64,000 bases of DNA, taken from NCBI RefSeq assembly GCF_000478585.1, contig NZ_ARWI01000001.1:1054001-1118000 (forward strand), in the 5' to 3' direction. The stretch is from Thiomicrorhabdus sp. Kp2. GTDB taxonomy: Bacteria > Pseudomonadota > Gammaproteobacteria > Thiomicrospirales > Thiomicrospiraceae. A program made the translations under genes and the position numbers. The number at the start of each line of letters is the position of its first letter. The first letter of the stretch is position 1. The notes beneath the pieces are model-generated. The model did not search any database and had not been told where the DNA came from. It was given only the letters and a program-made list of their open reading frames with translations. Positions 7,680-16,178 of the stretch are shown here, in pieces.

Positions 7680-10600
7680 ATGTTTTCTAACTATTTTATT
7701 AACCGCCCTGTACTTGCAACGGTTCTGTCGCTTGTTGTCATAATTGCGGGTTATCTAGCGATGAAATCGCTACCTATTTCCGAATACCCAGAAATTGTTC
7801 CGCCACAAGTTGCCGTAACGGCAAGTTACCCTGGTGCCAGTGCTGAAACCATATCGGATACCGTGGCCGCCCCCCTGGAGCAAGCCATTAATGGCATAGA
7901 TGACATGCTTTACATTAACTCTGTAACCTCATCATCAGGCACTTTAACATTAACAGTCACCTTTAAAATCGGTACGGATATTGATAAAGCCAATATCAAT
8001 GTTAATAACAAGGTACAGGGCGCTTTAAGCAAATTACCCTCCGAGGTTCAGCGTATTGGTGTTCAAGTTAATAAAAAATCATCAAGTATTTTAAAAGTTA
8101 TCTCGCTCTATTCAGATGATTCAACACTCGATACCGTGTTTATTGCCAACTATGGCTTAATTAACGTTTTGGATGAGCTATCCAGAATTCCTGGCGTGGG
8201 CGAGGCTCGCCAGTTTGGCAGTAAAGATTACTCCATGCGTATTTGGTTAGACCCAAATAAATTAGCGCAATATAACCTAACACCAAATGATATTTACCAA
8301 ACAATACAATCGCAAAACTCACAGTTTGCTGCAGGTCGATTTGGACAGGAACCAATGGAAAATGCACAAGCATTTACCTACACGGTAACAACAGAAGGAC
8401 GTTTATCGCAACCTGAACAATTTGAAAACATTATTTTACGTGCGCAAAGTGATGGTAATTCTTTACGTTTAAAAGATGTTGCACGAGTTGAACTGGGCGC
8501 TCAAGACTACGCCTTTAATGCCACCTATGACGGCAAACCGACTGTGCCAATTGGGGTGTTTTTAAAACCTGGGGCTAACGCTTTAGAAACCTCTGAACAG
8601 ATTGATTCAAAACTTGCCGAGCTATCAAAAAGTTTTCCAAAAGGCTTAGATTATGCAGTGCCTTATGACACCACGGAGTTCGTCAATATCTCAATTGAAA
8701 AGGTAATTTATACCCTTTTTGAAGCACTTATTTTAGTGGTGTTAGTGGTTTACCTCTTCTTACAAAATGCCCGCGCTACTTTAATTCCAGTACTTGCCAT
8801 ACCCGTATCCATTATTGGTACTTTTATTGGTATGTATCTGTTAGGTTTTTCAATCAACCAATTAACGCTTTTTGGCATGATACTCGCCATAGGAATTGTG
8901 GTCGATGATGCCATTATTGTGGTCGAAAACGTAGAGCGCATTATGCACACAGAAAAACTCTCTGCGCGTGAGGCAACCATTAAGGCGATGAGTGAAATCA
9001 CAGGACCAATTATCGCTATTGTTTTGGTGCTTGGCGCCGTATTTATTCCTGTTGCATTTATTGAAGGCCTAACGGGTCAAATGTATAAACAATTTGCCAT
9101 TACTATTGTTATCTCCGTCACAATCTCTGGTTTAGTGGCTTTAACACTCACCCCCGCTTTATGCGCCAATATATTGCAACCAGTACAAACGAAATCAAGC
9201 GGATTTTTTCATGCTTTTAACCGTTTCTTTGAGACCACAACCAAAGGTTTTTCAGCGGGTGTTCGCACCATTATGCGTTATAGCTTAATCAGCGTATTGC
9301 TTTTTGCAGGCCTGGTATTTATTACTTATCAATCGTTAGGTGGCTTACCAAAAGGTTTATTACCCCAAGAAGATAAAGGAACACTGTTTGTTTTAAACTA
9401 CCTACCGCCAGCTTCGTCTCTAGCGCGCACTGAGGTGGCTAGAGATCAAGCATCTGAGATGTTACTGCAACACCCTAGTGTTGAACATGCAATCAGTTTT
9501 GCTGGTTTTGATTTACAGACGTTTACACAAAAAACCGACTCTGCTATCTCTTTTGTTACCCTAAAACATTGGGATGAACGTCAAGAACCTAATGAAAGCT
9601 CATCTGCAATTGTCGGGCAATTATTTGGTCAATTGATGGCGATTCCTGATGCTTTTAGTATTCCAATTGGAATGCCTACGATTATGGGCATGAGTATGAC
9701 AGGTGGTTTTGAAGCTTATTTACAAAACCGTAATGGCGATGGCTCTCAGGCATTAGCTAAAACAACCGAAGAATTAATTGCTAAAGCAACAGCCCGCCCA
9801 GAGTTGGCTTCGGTTCGTACTACCTTTTCAACCAAGGTTCCGCAATATGAGATAAAACTTGACCGCGAAAAAGCTCAGGCTATGCAAGTGCCAATCAATG
9901 ATGTCTTCGCAGCCATGCAAGCCACCTTTGGTTCTCTTTATGTGAATGACTTTAACCTCTATGGACGCACCTATAAAGTGAACCTGCAGTCAGAAGCCAA
10001 CTACCGCGAAAAGCCTGAGGACTTGGCGCAAGTATTTGTGCGTTCGCAAACTGGGCAAATGATTCCGCTTAGTTCACTTGTTAGTGTAGAACGTCAAACA
10101 GGAGCCGATGTTGTTGACCGTTTTAACCTATTCCCTGCGGCCAAATTAATGGGCGAACCCGCTCCTGGTTATAGTTCAGGGCAAGCGATTGCCGCTTTTG
10201 AAGAGGTCGCTAATGAAATAATGCCTCAGGGTTATAGTCTGGGTTGGGTCGGTGAAGCCTTCCAAGAAAAACAATCATCAAGCTCGGGTAACCAGGCCTT
10301 CTTATTTGGTTTATTGTTTGTCTTTTTAATTCTTGCCGCGCAGTATGAACGGTGGTCAATTCCTATTGCCGTTTTAACCGCTGTGCCTTTTGCGGTATTA
10401 GGAGCAACCATTGCGGTGAGTTTAGGCGGTTTACAGAATGATATCTACTTCCAGCTCGGCTTACTGACCTTAATTGGTTTATCCGCCAAAAATGCCATTT
10501 TGATTGTTGAGGTGGCTATGCAAAAACACAAACAAGGCATACCACTTGCAGAAGCTGCCGAAATAGCTGCCAGACTTAGGTTTAGACCGATTGTTATGAC

Positions 10601-10832
10601 CTCCTTGGCCTTTACGATTGCCGCAATACCATTAATGTTAAGCACGGGGGCAGGTGCAGCGGCACGTCATGCCGTGGGTACAGGCCTGGTAGGAGGTATG
10701 ATTGCCGCCACCCTGTTTGCGCCCTTATTTGTACCGATGTTTTTCCGTTTGGTGGCAGGTTTTTCAGAACGATTTGGCTCAAAAAAACCACAGCCTTCTG
10801 AACCGCTAACCACAGAAAATAAGGAGTCTTAA
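7680..10832 (+). CDS. RND multidrug efflux permease, HAE1 family (AcrB/MexB-like)
   Basis: At 1050 residues this matches the family length. It starts with the typical MFSNYFINRPVLATVLS membrane helix, followed by the ISEYPEIVPPQV and SYPGASAET motifs of the porter domain. The proton relay is complete: D409-D410 in GIVVDDAIIVVENVER and K937 in GLSAKNAILIVE. Twelve membrane helices and two large periplasmic loops are expected. The protein is the drug/proton antiporter of the tripartite pump with the adjacent adaptor and outer-membrane factor; the stop codon is 2 bases before the next start. Substrates cannot be deduced from sequence. Confidence 0.95.
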   Translation: MFSNYFINRPVLATVLSLVVIIAGYLAMKSLPISEYPEIVPPQVAVTASYPGASAETISDTVAAPLEQAINGIDDMLYINSVTSSSGTLTLTVTFKIGTDIDKANINVNNKVQGALSKLPSEVQRIGVQVNKKSSSILKVISLYSDDSTLDTVFIANYGLINVLDELSRIPGVGEARQFGSKDYSMRIWLDPNKLAQYNLTPNDIYQTIQSQNSQFAAGRFGQEPMENAQAFTYTVTTEGRLSQPEQFENIILRAQSDGNSLRLKDVARVELGAQDYAFNATYDGKPTVPIGVFLKPGANALETSEQIDSKLAELSKSFPKGLDYAVPYDTTEFVNISIEKVIYTLFEALILVVLVVYLFLQNARATLIPVLAIPVSIIGTFIGMYLLGFSINQLTLFGMILAIGIVVDDAIIVVENVERIMHTEKLSAREATIKAMSEITGPIIAIVLVLGAVFIPVAFIEGLTGQMYKQFAITIVISVTISGLVALTLTPALCANILQPVQTKSSGFFHAFNRFFETTTKGFSAGVRTIMRYSLISVLLFAGLVFITYQSLGGLPKGLLPQEDKGTLFVLNYLPPASSLARTEVARDQASEMLLQHPSVEHAISFAGFDLQTFTQKTDSAISFVTLKHWDERQEPNESSSAIVGQLFGQLMAIPDAFSIPIGMPTIMGMSMTGGFEAYLQNRNGDGSQALAKTTEELIAKATARPELASVRTTFSTKVPQYEIKLDREKAQAMQVPINDVFAAMQATFGSLYVNDFNLYGRTYKVNLQSEANYREKPEDLAQVFVRSQTGQMIPLSSLVSVERQTGADVVDRFNLFPAAKLMGEPAPGYSSGQAIAAFEEVANEIMPQGYSLGWVGEAFQEKQSSSSGNQAFLFGLLFVFLILAAQYERWSIPIAVLTAVPFAVLGATIAVSLGGLQNDIYFQLGLLTLIGLSAKNAILIVEVAMQKHKQGIPLAEAAEIAARLRFRPIVMTSLAFTIAAIPLMLSTGAGAAARHAVGTGLVGGMIAATLFAPLFVPMFFRLVAGFSERFGSKKPQPSEPLTTENKES

Positions 10833-10834
10833 TA

Positions 10835-12277
10835 ATGAAACAATTATTCACCATTTCGACTCTCATTCCCGTCATGTTATTGGCGGGTTGTAGTCAAATT
10901 CCAGCTTATCAAACACCTAAAACAGAACTACCGAGTTCTGAAAACTGGCAAAACCAACAAAACAGCGTGGTAATGAATTTAGATTTAAATGAACAGGCCT
11001 GGTTACAGCAACTCTCTGGAGATCAAAACCTATTTCATTTGATTAATGAAGCGCTAACCCATAACAGTGATATTCAACTGGCCAAACTCAATTTACAACA
11101 AGCCCGTTTACTGTTAACACAGAGTGCTTCAGCGCAATACCCGGAATTGAGTGTAAGCAGTGATTTAGCCCGAACTCAAGTCAGTGAAGAAGCTTACCCT
11201 GTTGGCTCACAGTATACCTTTGGGCAGTTTACACTAGGTGCACTTTTAAGTTATGAGCTTGATGTTTGGGGTAAAAATGACGCTTTAAAACAGCAAGCAC
11301 AAGCTAATGTAAATGCCACCGAAGCGGATCAAAAAACCATTAAATTAAGTGTGACCACGGCGGTAGCTAAAGCCTATTTAAATTTAATGGCCTTAAATCA
11401 AAACGTACGTTTGGCACAAAACACGGTTCAGTCTCGACAAGAGGCTCTGACACTCCGCCAAACTCAACTTGAATATGGTTCTGTAACACCACTCTATGTC
11501 CATCAAGCGGAATCAGAGTTAGCTTCAGTTCAAATCGCCTTACAACAACAGATTGAGCAACGTGATTTACAACTGCATGCTTTAGCGGTTTTAGTCGGTC
11601 GTTCACCTAAAGCGATGAGTACGTTAACCAGCAAAACGATAGAAACACAAACGCTTACGTTAAGTGATCGTTTACCTATTCCAGCAGGCCTGCCTTCTGA
11701 CTTACTGGAACGTAGACCCGACATTGTTGCAATGGAACAGCGTTTAATTGCGGCAAATGCTAATATTGGCGTAGCTAAAGCGGCTCTGTTTCCTTCTATC
11801 AGTTTAACAGGCCTGGTAGGTTTTCAGAGTGAAGCCCTAAATCAGTTATTCAGCGACCAATCTATTGGTTGGAATGCTTCGGCTGCGATTAATGCGCCTA
11901 TTTTTGATTACGGAAAACGTCAGTCACAAGTACAAACAACGGAAGCTCAGAAGCAAGCCTTAGCCATTCAATATCAGCAAACTGTGCGCACAGCCTTTAA
12001 AGAGGTTTTGGATGCGTTAACACAGCTAAAAGGCAGTAGCAAACAGCTTGAAGCAACGCAACGACAAGTCATTGCACTGAACCAAATATTGGATTTAGCG
12101 CAAAAACGCTTTGACGCAGGTTACTCAAGCTATTTAGAAGTGCTGGATGCACAGCGAAACCTCTTTACAGCTGAACTTGCACAAGTCAGCATGAAACTGA
12201 ATCACTCAAGTGCCCTAGTGAGTTTGTATAAAGCATTGGGTGGTAATTGGCAAGGCAGCCAGAATAACAATTCATAA
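10835..12277 (+). CDS. Outer-membrane efflux channel lipoprotein (OprM/NodT family)
   Basis: The 480-residue protein completes the tripartite pump. The N-terminus is a lipoprotein signal with lipobox LLAGC (C19). Two repeated outer-membrane-efflux domains follow, recognisable from the SGDQNLFHLINEALTHNSDI start, the SYELDVWGK motif, DLLERRPDI at mid-protein and the LDLAQKRFDAGYSSYLEVLDAQRNL helix near the end. It would form the trimeric duct through the outer membrane. The gene starts 2 bases after the pump gene, with an AAGGAG ribosome site inside the pump gene's end. Confidence 0.93.
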   Translation: MKQLFTISTLIPVMLLAGCSQIPAYQTPKTELPSSENWQNQQNSVVMNLDLNEQAWLQQLSGDQNLFHLINEALTHNSDIQLAKLNLQQARLLLTQSASAQYPELSVSSDLARTQVSEEAYPVGSQYTFGQFTLGALLSYELDVWGKNDALKQQAQANVNATEADQKTIKLSVTTAVAKAYLNLMALNQNVRLAQNTVQSRQEALTLRQTQLEYGSVTPLYVHQAESELASVQIALQQQIEQRDLQLHALAVLVGRSPKAMSTLTSKTIETQTLTLSDRLPIPAGLPSDLLERRPDIVAMEQRLIAANANIGVAKAALFPSISLTGLVGFQSEALNQLFSDQSIGWNASAAINAPIFDYGKRQSQVQTTEAQKQALAIQYQQTVRTAFKEVLDALTQLKGSSKQLEATQRQVIALNQILDLAQKRFDAGYSSYLEVLDAQRNLFTAELAQVSMKLNHSSALVSLYKALGGNWQGSQNNNS

Positions 12278-12289
12278 GGAAAATGAAGC

Positions 12290-13333
12290 ATGTTCAAACG
12301 TTATAACAAAGAAGTTATCGGCCTCTCAGCACTGATTGCGCTATGTTTTTCCAACCCTGTAACGGCCGCTGTTTACGCAGACTCTTTTAGTGAAGCGTAT
12401 CCAGAGTATGCAAAAGAAGTTAGCAGCTTAGAAAAACAGCTGGGCTATATCGGTAAAACCTTGCCTATCCCGCAGTTAAAAGAGGTGGCTCCAGGAGTTT
12501 ATACCTCGGTTGGTAGTATGATTTGGGGTAATCCTGGCAATTTTGGTTTTAATAACAATATGAGCGCCGTTATTTTTGAAGATGGCGTTTTTGTTTATAA
12601 CTCAGGGCCTAATGAAGCCGTTGCTTATAGCTTTCATCAGGCCTTGAAAAAGGTTACTAACAAACCCGTCAAGTGGGTGGCTATTGAGAACTACCAAGGC
12701 CACGCCAATATGGGCGCAAGTTATTGGGTAGATATTGGTGTTAAAAATATTTATTCACAAGAAGAGGCAACCAAATATTGGGACAAAAACTTCAACAAAG
12801 CTAAAGCAAGATACACACGCTCTGTAGGTACGGTGATTAATAGCCATTCTTACAATGCAACCAGTAAATACACCAGCTTTAAAGACCAAATAACCATTGA
12901 TGTGGGCAATGGCGAACAAGTTCAATTAATTAACTTTGGCGGTGGGCACACCCCAACCATGACAGGCGCTTATATTCCCTCAAAAAACATCGTTTTTAGT
13001 GGTGATTTAGGTTTTAATGAACGTTTACCAGGCCTGTTTGAAGATGGTAGTTACATTGAGTGGATGGCCTCGTTTGATAAGATGATGCGCTTGACGAATA
13101 ATGACACCATTATAATTCCTGGACACGGCAACCCAGCAAATGCACAAGTGATTAAAGTACAAACTTATGACTATTTTGTGGAGCTTGCAAATCAAGTAAA
13201 AGCGTTTATAAAAGATGGCGGCAGAGTGGATGACATTGGCACAATTGACCAATCTAAACATCAAGCAAGACCTGCCTATAAAGAGCTATACGAAAGAAAT
13301 GCCAGAAATATCTATAATGAGTTGAACAGATAG
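12290..13333 (+). CDS. Secreted metallo-beta-lactamase-fold protein with degenerate zinc site
   Basis: The 347-residue protein has a signal peptide (cleavage likely after PVTAA near residue 27) and a metallo-beta-lactamase fold. The usual HxHxDH loop is replaced by ENYQGH at 133-138, so only the last histidine (H138) remains. The later ligands H220 (GGGHT), D239 (FSGD) and H279 (PGHG) are kept. This predicts loss of the Zn1 site with possible retention of Zn2. The gene sits 12 bases behind the outer-membrane channel gene and is probably the last gene of the efflux operon, ending at a hairpin. A beta-lactamase, lactonase or quinoprotein-relay hydrolase role is possible, but the missing ligands argue against a standard activity. 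Confidence 0.8.
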   Translation: MFKRYNKEVIGLSALIALCFSNPVTAAVYADSFSEAYPEYAKEVSSLEKQLGYIGKTLPIPQLKEVAPGVYTSVGSMIWGNPGNFGFNNNMSAVIFEDGVFVYNSGPNEAVAYSFHQALKKVTNKPVKWVAIENYQGHANMGASYWVDIGVKNIYSQEEATKYWDKNFNKAKARYTRSVGTVINSHSYNATSKYTSFKDQITIDVGNGEQVQLINFGGGHTPTMTGAYIPSKNIVFSGDLGFNERLPGLFEDGSYIEWMASFDKMMRLTNNDTIIIPGHGNPANAQVIKVQTYDYFVELANQVKAFIKDGGRVDDIGTIDQSKHQARPAYKELYERNARNIYNELNR

Positions 13334-13347
13334 CTAAAAAGATAATT

Positions 13348-13369
13348 AAACCCGTTTAATAACGGGTTT
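13348..13369 (+). terminator. Hairpin ending the efflux operon
   Basis: A perfect 9-bp stem, AAACCCGTT and AACGGGTTT with a 4-base loop, lies 15 bases after the stop codon. No strong T-run follows, so termination efficiency is uncertain. Confidence 0.55.
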
Positions 13370-13440
13370 AACACGTTAATATTATTGCATTATTCTTCTT
13401 TAGAAAGCGAACCCCACAACGGCAAAACCTTGCTAAGAAC

Positions 13441-13468
13441 TTGAAATATAGATTTAATTTGTTATAAT
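13441..13468 (+). promoter_or_regulatory. Candidate sigma70 promoter of the ectABC-ask cluster
   Basis: TTGAAA (13441-13446), a 16-base spacer and a consensus TATAAT (13463-13468) stand about 290 bases before ectA. This implies a long untranslated leader. Confidence 0.55.
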
Positions 13469-13509
13469 AATTGTGATTTAATAAACTTAAAAAAATATTA
13501 TTTTATTTA

Positions 13510-13524
13510 TTGTATTTAATACAA
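13510..13524. promoter_or_regulatory. Dyad TTGTATT-T-AATACAA in the ect leader
   Basis: This perfect 15-base palindrome centres on ATTTAAT. It lies 45 bases after the -10 box and resembles the second dyad at 13719-13733. It could be an RNA hairpin or a protein-binding half of a pair. Confidence 0.3.
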
Positions 13525-13718
13525 TTTCTACTGCGTTTAGGCGCCCCCTTTCCTTAGACCTTAATAGGTCAAGTCTAATCCAGAGGATACGTCCCGAGGA
13601 ATCAATCGTTTGGTGCAAATCTTTCACGAGGCTTACTTGTGCCTATCAGAAAGTCATTTACACCCTGGTCAACGATGCATCTTTACCCATGCATATCACG
13701 CTATTTACATTGCGATTG

Positions 13719-13733
13719 GTTGATTTAATCAAC
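13719..13733. promoter_or_regulatory. Dyad GTTGATT-T-AATCAAC just before ectA
   Basis: A perfect 15-base palindrome also centred on ATTTAAT ends 25 bases before the ectA start. A GATTG/CAATC pair (13714-13718 and 13741-13745) could extend it as RNA. The ectA ribosome site is weak (AAAGAA), so folding here could affect translation. Confidence 0.35.
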
Positions 13734-13758
13734 TTAAAAACAATCAAAAGAACTTATT

Positions 13759-14289
13759 ATGGAGCCTGATACAAAAACTGCAATTTCATTTCGAACACCT
13801 AAAATCGAAGATGGACTTGCCATCTATTCGCTCATAAAGCGATCGCCCCCACTAGATTTAAACTCTAGCTACCTCTATTTTTTGCAAGCCACTCACTTTG
13901 CCGACACCTGCGTTGTGGCAGAAAAAGACAATCAAATTGTTGGCTTTGTCTCAGGCTACTTTCGGCCTGATAAAGAAGACAGTTTATTTGTTTGGCAAAT
14001 TGCTGTTTCAGATACCTGTCGAGGTCAAGGTTTAGGTCGACAATTAATCTATCACTTAATCAGAAACCAGGTTCACAGACCGATTGTGCGTGATGTGTGC
14101 TGCACCATCAGCCCCTCTAATACCGCGTCGCAAAATCTCTTTAAAAGTTTTGCAGAACAGCATGGGTTAATTGTCGAAATTACACCATTCTTAGAAAAAA
14201 CGCATTTTGGTTCAGAAGAACATGAAGAGGAAGAGCTCTACACACTTAGAGCGGCCTATAAACAAAACCTAATTAACACTTTATTTTAA
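13759..14289 (+). CDS. ectA: L-2,4-diaminobutyrate N-gamma-acetyltransferase
   Basis: The 176-residue GNAT enzyme acetylates 2,4-diaminobutyrate to N-gamma-acetyl-diaminobutyrate, the second step of ectoine synthesis, in the cytoplasm. The EctA pattern is clear: FRTPKIEDGLAIYSLIK at the start, the substrate segment DLNSSYLYFLQATHFADTC, FVSGYFRPDKEDSLFVWQIAV, and the acetyl-CoA loop R88-GQGLGR-94. Length and order (ectA, ectB, ectC) match the family. The start is an ATG with a weak ribosome site behind a structured leader, consistent with regulated expression. Confidence 0.95.
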   Translation: MEPDTKTAISFRTPKIEDGLAIYSLIKRSPPLDLNSSYLYFLQATHFADTCVVAEKDNQIVGFVSGYFRPDKEDSLFVWQIAVSDTCRGQGLGRQLIYHLIRNQVHRPIVRDVCCTISPSNTASQNLFKSFAEQHGLIVEITPFLEKTHFGSEEHEEEELYTLRAAYKQNLINTLF

Positions 14290-14311
14290 ATTTAGAAACT
14301 GGGAGACACTG

Positions 14312-15586
14312 ATGTCTTTATCAATTTTCAATCAATATGAATCAGAAGTGCGTGGCTATGTTCGCTCATTTCCGACTGTTTTCAAAACTTCAAAAATGTC
14401 CGAAATCTGGGATGAAGAAGGCAAACGCTATATCGACTTCTTTGCTGGAGCTGGTGCATTAAACTATGGTCATAACAACGATATTATCAATAGCGCCGTT
14501 ATTGATTATCTTCAAAACAATGGAATTGGTCACGCCTTGGATATGGCTACCGTCGCCAAACGTGATTTTATGGAAACGTTTGTCAACAACATTCTTAAGC
14601 CTCGTGACTTAGATTACAAGCTTCAATTTGTTGGACCAACAGGTACTAATGCCATTGAAACGGCCTTAAAAATTGCCCGTAAAGTTAAAGGCCGTAAACA
14701 GGTTATGTCTTTTACCAATGGTTTTCACGGTATGTCGATGGGTTCTTTAAGTATTACAGGTAACAGCTATTACCATGATGATAACTATGGTGTTCCAGGC
14801 TATACCTACCAGGTGCCATTCCATAATTACCTTGGTGATAAGGTCGATACCATGGCTTACCTACGTAAAATCATTGAAGATGAGTCTTCAGGAACGGAGC
14901 TTCCTGCCGCAATTGTGCTTGAAACCATTCAGGCTGAAGGTGGAATCAATGTCGCGGGTGAAGAGTGGCTACAAGCGTTAAGACAAATTTGTGATGACTT
15001 TGATATTTTAATGGTCGTTGATGATATTCAGGTAGGTAATGGCCGCTCTGGTGAGTTCTTTAGTTTTGAACGTGCAGGCGTAGTACCTGACATTGTTACC
15101 CTTTCAAAATCCATTGGCGCAGGTCACCCTATGTCATTAGTTTTAATGAAACCCGAACTTGATAAGTGGAGCCCAGGTGAACACTCTGGAACCTTCCGTG
15201 GTAACAACCTCGCCTTTGTAGCGCAAACTGCGGCTCTTAAAAAGTACTGGTCAGATGGCAGTTTTATCGAAACACTGCAAGCTAAATCAAACTTGGTACA
15301 AAAACGAATGGAACAACTGGCTTTAACCTACCCAAATTTGATTCGTGAGATTCGTGGCCACGGTATGATTTGGGGAGCTGAGTTTAAAAAACCAAAACTC
15401 ACATCACCTATCTGCGCTCAATCATTTGAAGACGGACTTATTATTGAAACGGCTGGAGCTGAAGGTGAAGTTATTAAATTCTTAGGGCCATTAGTCATTA
15501 CTGACGAACTGGTTAATGAAGGGTTTGATATTCTAGAAAACGCCATTAATAAAGTACTTAAAAAATCGCCAAACGAGGTAGCCTAA
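14312..15586 (+). CDS. ectB: Diaminobutyrate-2-oxoglutarate transaminase
   Basis: This 424-residue class III PLP aminotransferase converts aspartate semialdehyde and glutamate to 2,4-diaminobutyrate, the first committed ectoine step. The PLP site is visible as the DDIQVGNGRSGEFFSFE motif and the Schiff-base lysine K266 in TLSKSIGAGHPM. FVGPTGTNAIETALKIAR and FHGMSMGSLSITGNS are family blocks. It begins 22 bases after ectA with a GGGAG ribosome site and its TAA stop abuts the ectC ATG. Confidence 0.96.
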   Translation: MSLSIFNQYESEVRGYVRSFPTVFKTSKMSEIWDEEGKRYIDFFAGAGALNYGHNNDIINSAVIDYLQNNGIGHALDMATVAKRDFMETFVNNILKPRDLDYKLQFVGPTGTNAIETALKIARKVKGRKQVMSFTNGFHGMSMGSLSITGNSYYHDDNYGVPGYTYQVPFHNYLGDKVDTMAYLRKIIEDESSGTELPAAIVLETIQAEGGINVAGEEWLQALRQICDDFDILMVVDDIQVGNGRSGEFFSFERAGVVPDIVTLSKSIGAGHPMSLVLMKPELDKWSPGEHSGTFRGNNLAFVAQTAALKKYWSDGSFIETLQAKSNLVQKRMEQLALTYPNLIREIRGHGMIWGAEFKKPKLTSPICAQSFEDGLIIETAGAEGEVIKFLGPLVITDELVNEGFDILENAINKVLKKSPNEVA

Positions 15587-15979
15587 ATGATAGTTAGAAA
15601 CCTATATGACGACATTATTGGAACCGATGCCGATGTAGATAGTGCTCAATGGACTAGTCGCCGTTTATTGTTGGCCAAAGATGGTATGGGCTTCTCTCTG
15701 CATGACACGCTCATTAAACCGAATGAGGATTTACACCTCTGGTACAAGAACCACTTAGAAGCGGTTTATTGTATTGAAGGTGAAGGTGAGATTTACGACA
15801 AAGCCACTGGCATCACCCACCCCATTCGTGAAGGCACTGTATATGCTCTAAATGAAAATGACCAACACATTTTAAAGGCCAATAAAGGGGTACAGATGCG
15901 AATGGTTTGTGTATTCAACCCTCCAGTTACTGGGCGTGAAACCCATGACAAAGATGGTTCATATAACCTTCCAGAATAA
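15587..15979 (+). CDS. ectC: L-ectoine synthase
   Basis: This 130-residue cupin-fold dehydratase cyclises N-gamma-acetyl-diaminobutyrate to ectoine. The EctC signature is intact: MIVRNLYDDIIGTD at the start, the LHLWYKNHLEAVYCIEGEGE cupin motif, EGTVYALNENDQHIL and VFNPPVTGRE near the end. The ATG follows the ectB stop with no spacer, implying translational coupling. No ectoine hydroxylase (ectD) is found in the window, so the product is probably ectoine itself. Confidence 0.97.
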   Translation: MIVRNLYDDIIGTDADVDSAQWTSRRLLLAKDGMGFSLHDTLIKPNEDLHLWYKNHLEAVYCIEGEGEIYDKATGITHPIREGTVYALNENDQHILKANKGVQMRMVCVFNPPVTGRETHDKDGSYNLPE

Positions 15980-16004
15980 AAGTGTATCGACCATAGTTTG
16001 TGCC

Positions 16005-16026
16005 TAGGCGCTAGTAATGGCGCCTA
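16005..16026. other. 7-bp hairpin after ectC
   Basis: TAGGCGC and GCGCCTA pair around an 8-base loop, 25 bases behind the ectC stop. No T-run follows. It may stabilise the 3' end of the ectABC transcript. Confidence 0.4.
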
Positions 16027-16035
16027 CTAACCCAA

Positions 16036-16127
16036 AGAGACCTTTGCACGAGAAGATAAAACCAAAACAGTTGTAATTACATGGGTAATTGCATTTTTTT
16101 ATGTATGAATCTCGTGCAAAGCTCTCT
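16036..16127. repeat. 92-bp inverted-repeat element (MITE-like) between ectC and ask
   Basis: Terminal arms of 18 bases (AGAGACCTTTGCACGAGA and its complement ending GCTCTCT, one mismatch) enclose 56 bases that contain a second hairpin. The ends resemble terminal inverted repeats of a small non-autonomous transposon, possibly IS5-like, but no target duplication is visible. A purely structural RNA role is the alternative. Confidence 0.45.
16072..16100 (+). terminator. Terminator or attenuator between ectC and ask
   Basis: A 9-bp stem with one G-U (TGTAATTAC and GTAATTGCA around ATGG) is followed directly by seven T. It would stop most ectABC transcripts and lower expression of the downstream aspartokinase. 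It lies wholly inside the larger 92-bp inverted repeat. Confidence 0.6.
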
Positions 16128-16178
16128 CACCATATAAATACCCAAAACAATAAAATCACCAAAATGATTAAGGAAAAC

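Larger units (their letters stand above)
13475..13758 (+). ncRNA. Long structured 5' leader upstream of ectA (candidate riboswitch or regulatory leader, class unknown)
   Basis: This 284-base gap has no reading frame but carries consecutive secondary structures. They are a dyad at 13510-13524 and a hairpin TTAGAC/GTCTAA at 13554-13578 that competes with GACC/GGTC inside it. A long interrupted stem follows at 13612-13664 (GGTG, AAAT, TTTC, AGGC pairing with GCCT, GAAA, ATTT, CACC in nested order). Then come an ATGCAT/ATGCAT hairpin (13675-13694) and a dyad at 13719-13733. A conserved-looking C-rich stretch (GCGCCCCCTTTCC) precedes the stems. The middle is less AT-rich than its flanks. Sodium- or osmolarity-responsive RNA classes would make sense before ectoine genes, but no class was recognised. 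Confidence 0.4.

Noticed and set aside
16089-16178. Upstream extension of the aspartokinase from a TTG start
   Set aside because: The extra 30 codons run through the inverted-repeat element, lack a ribosome site and have no family match; the ATG at 16179 has AAGGA and gives the expected N-terminus.
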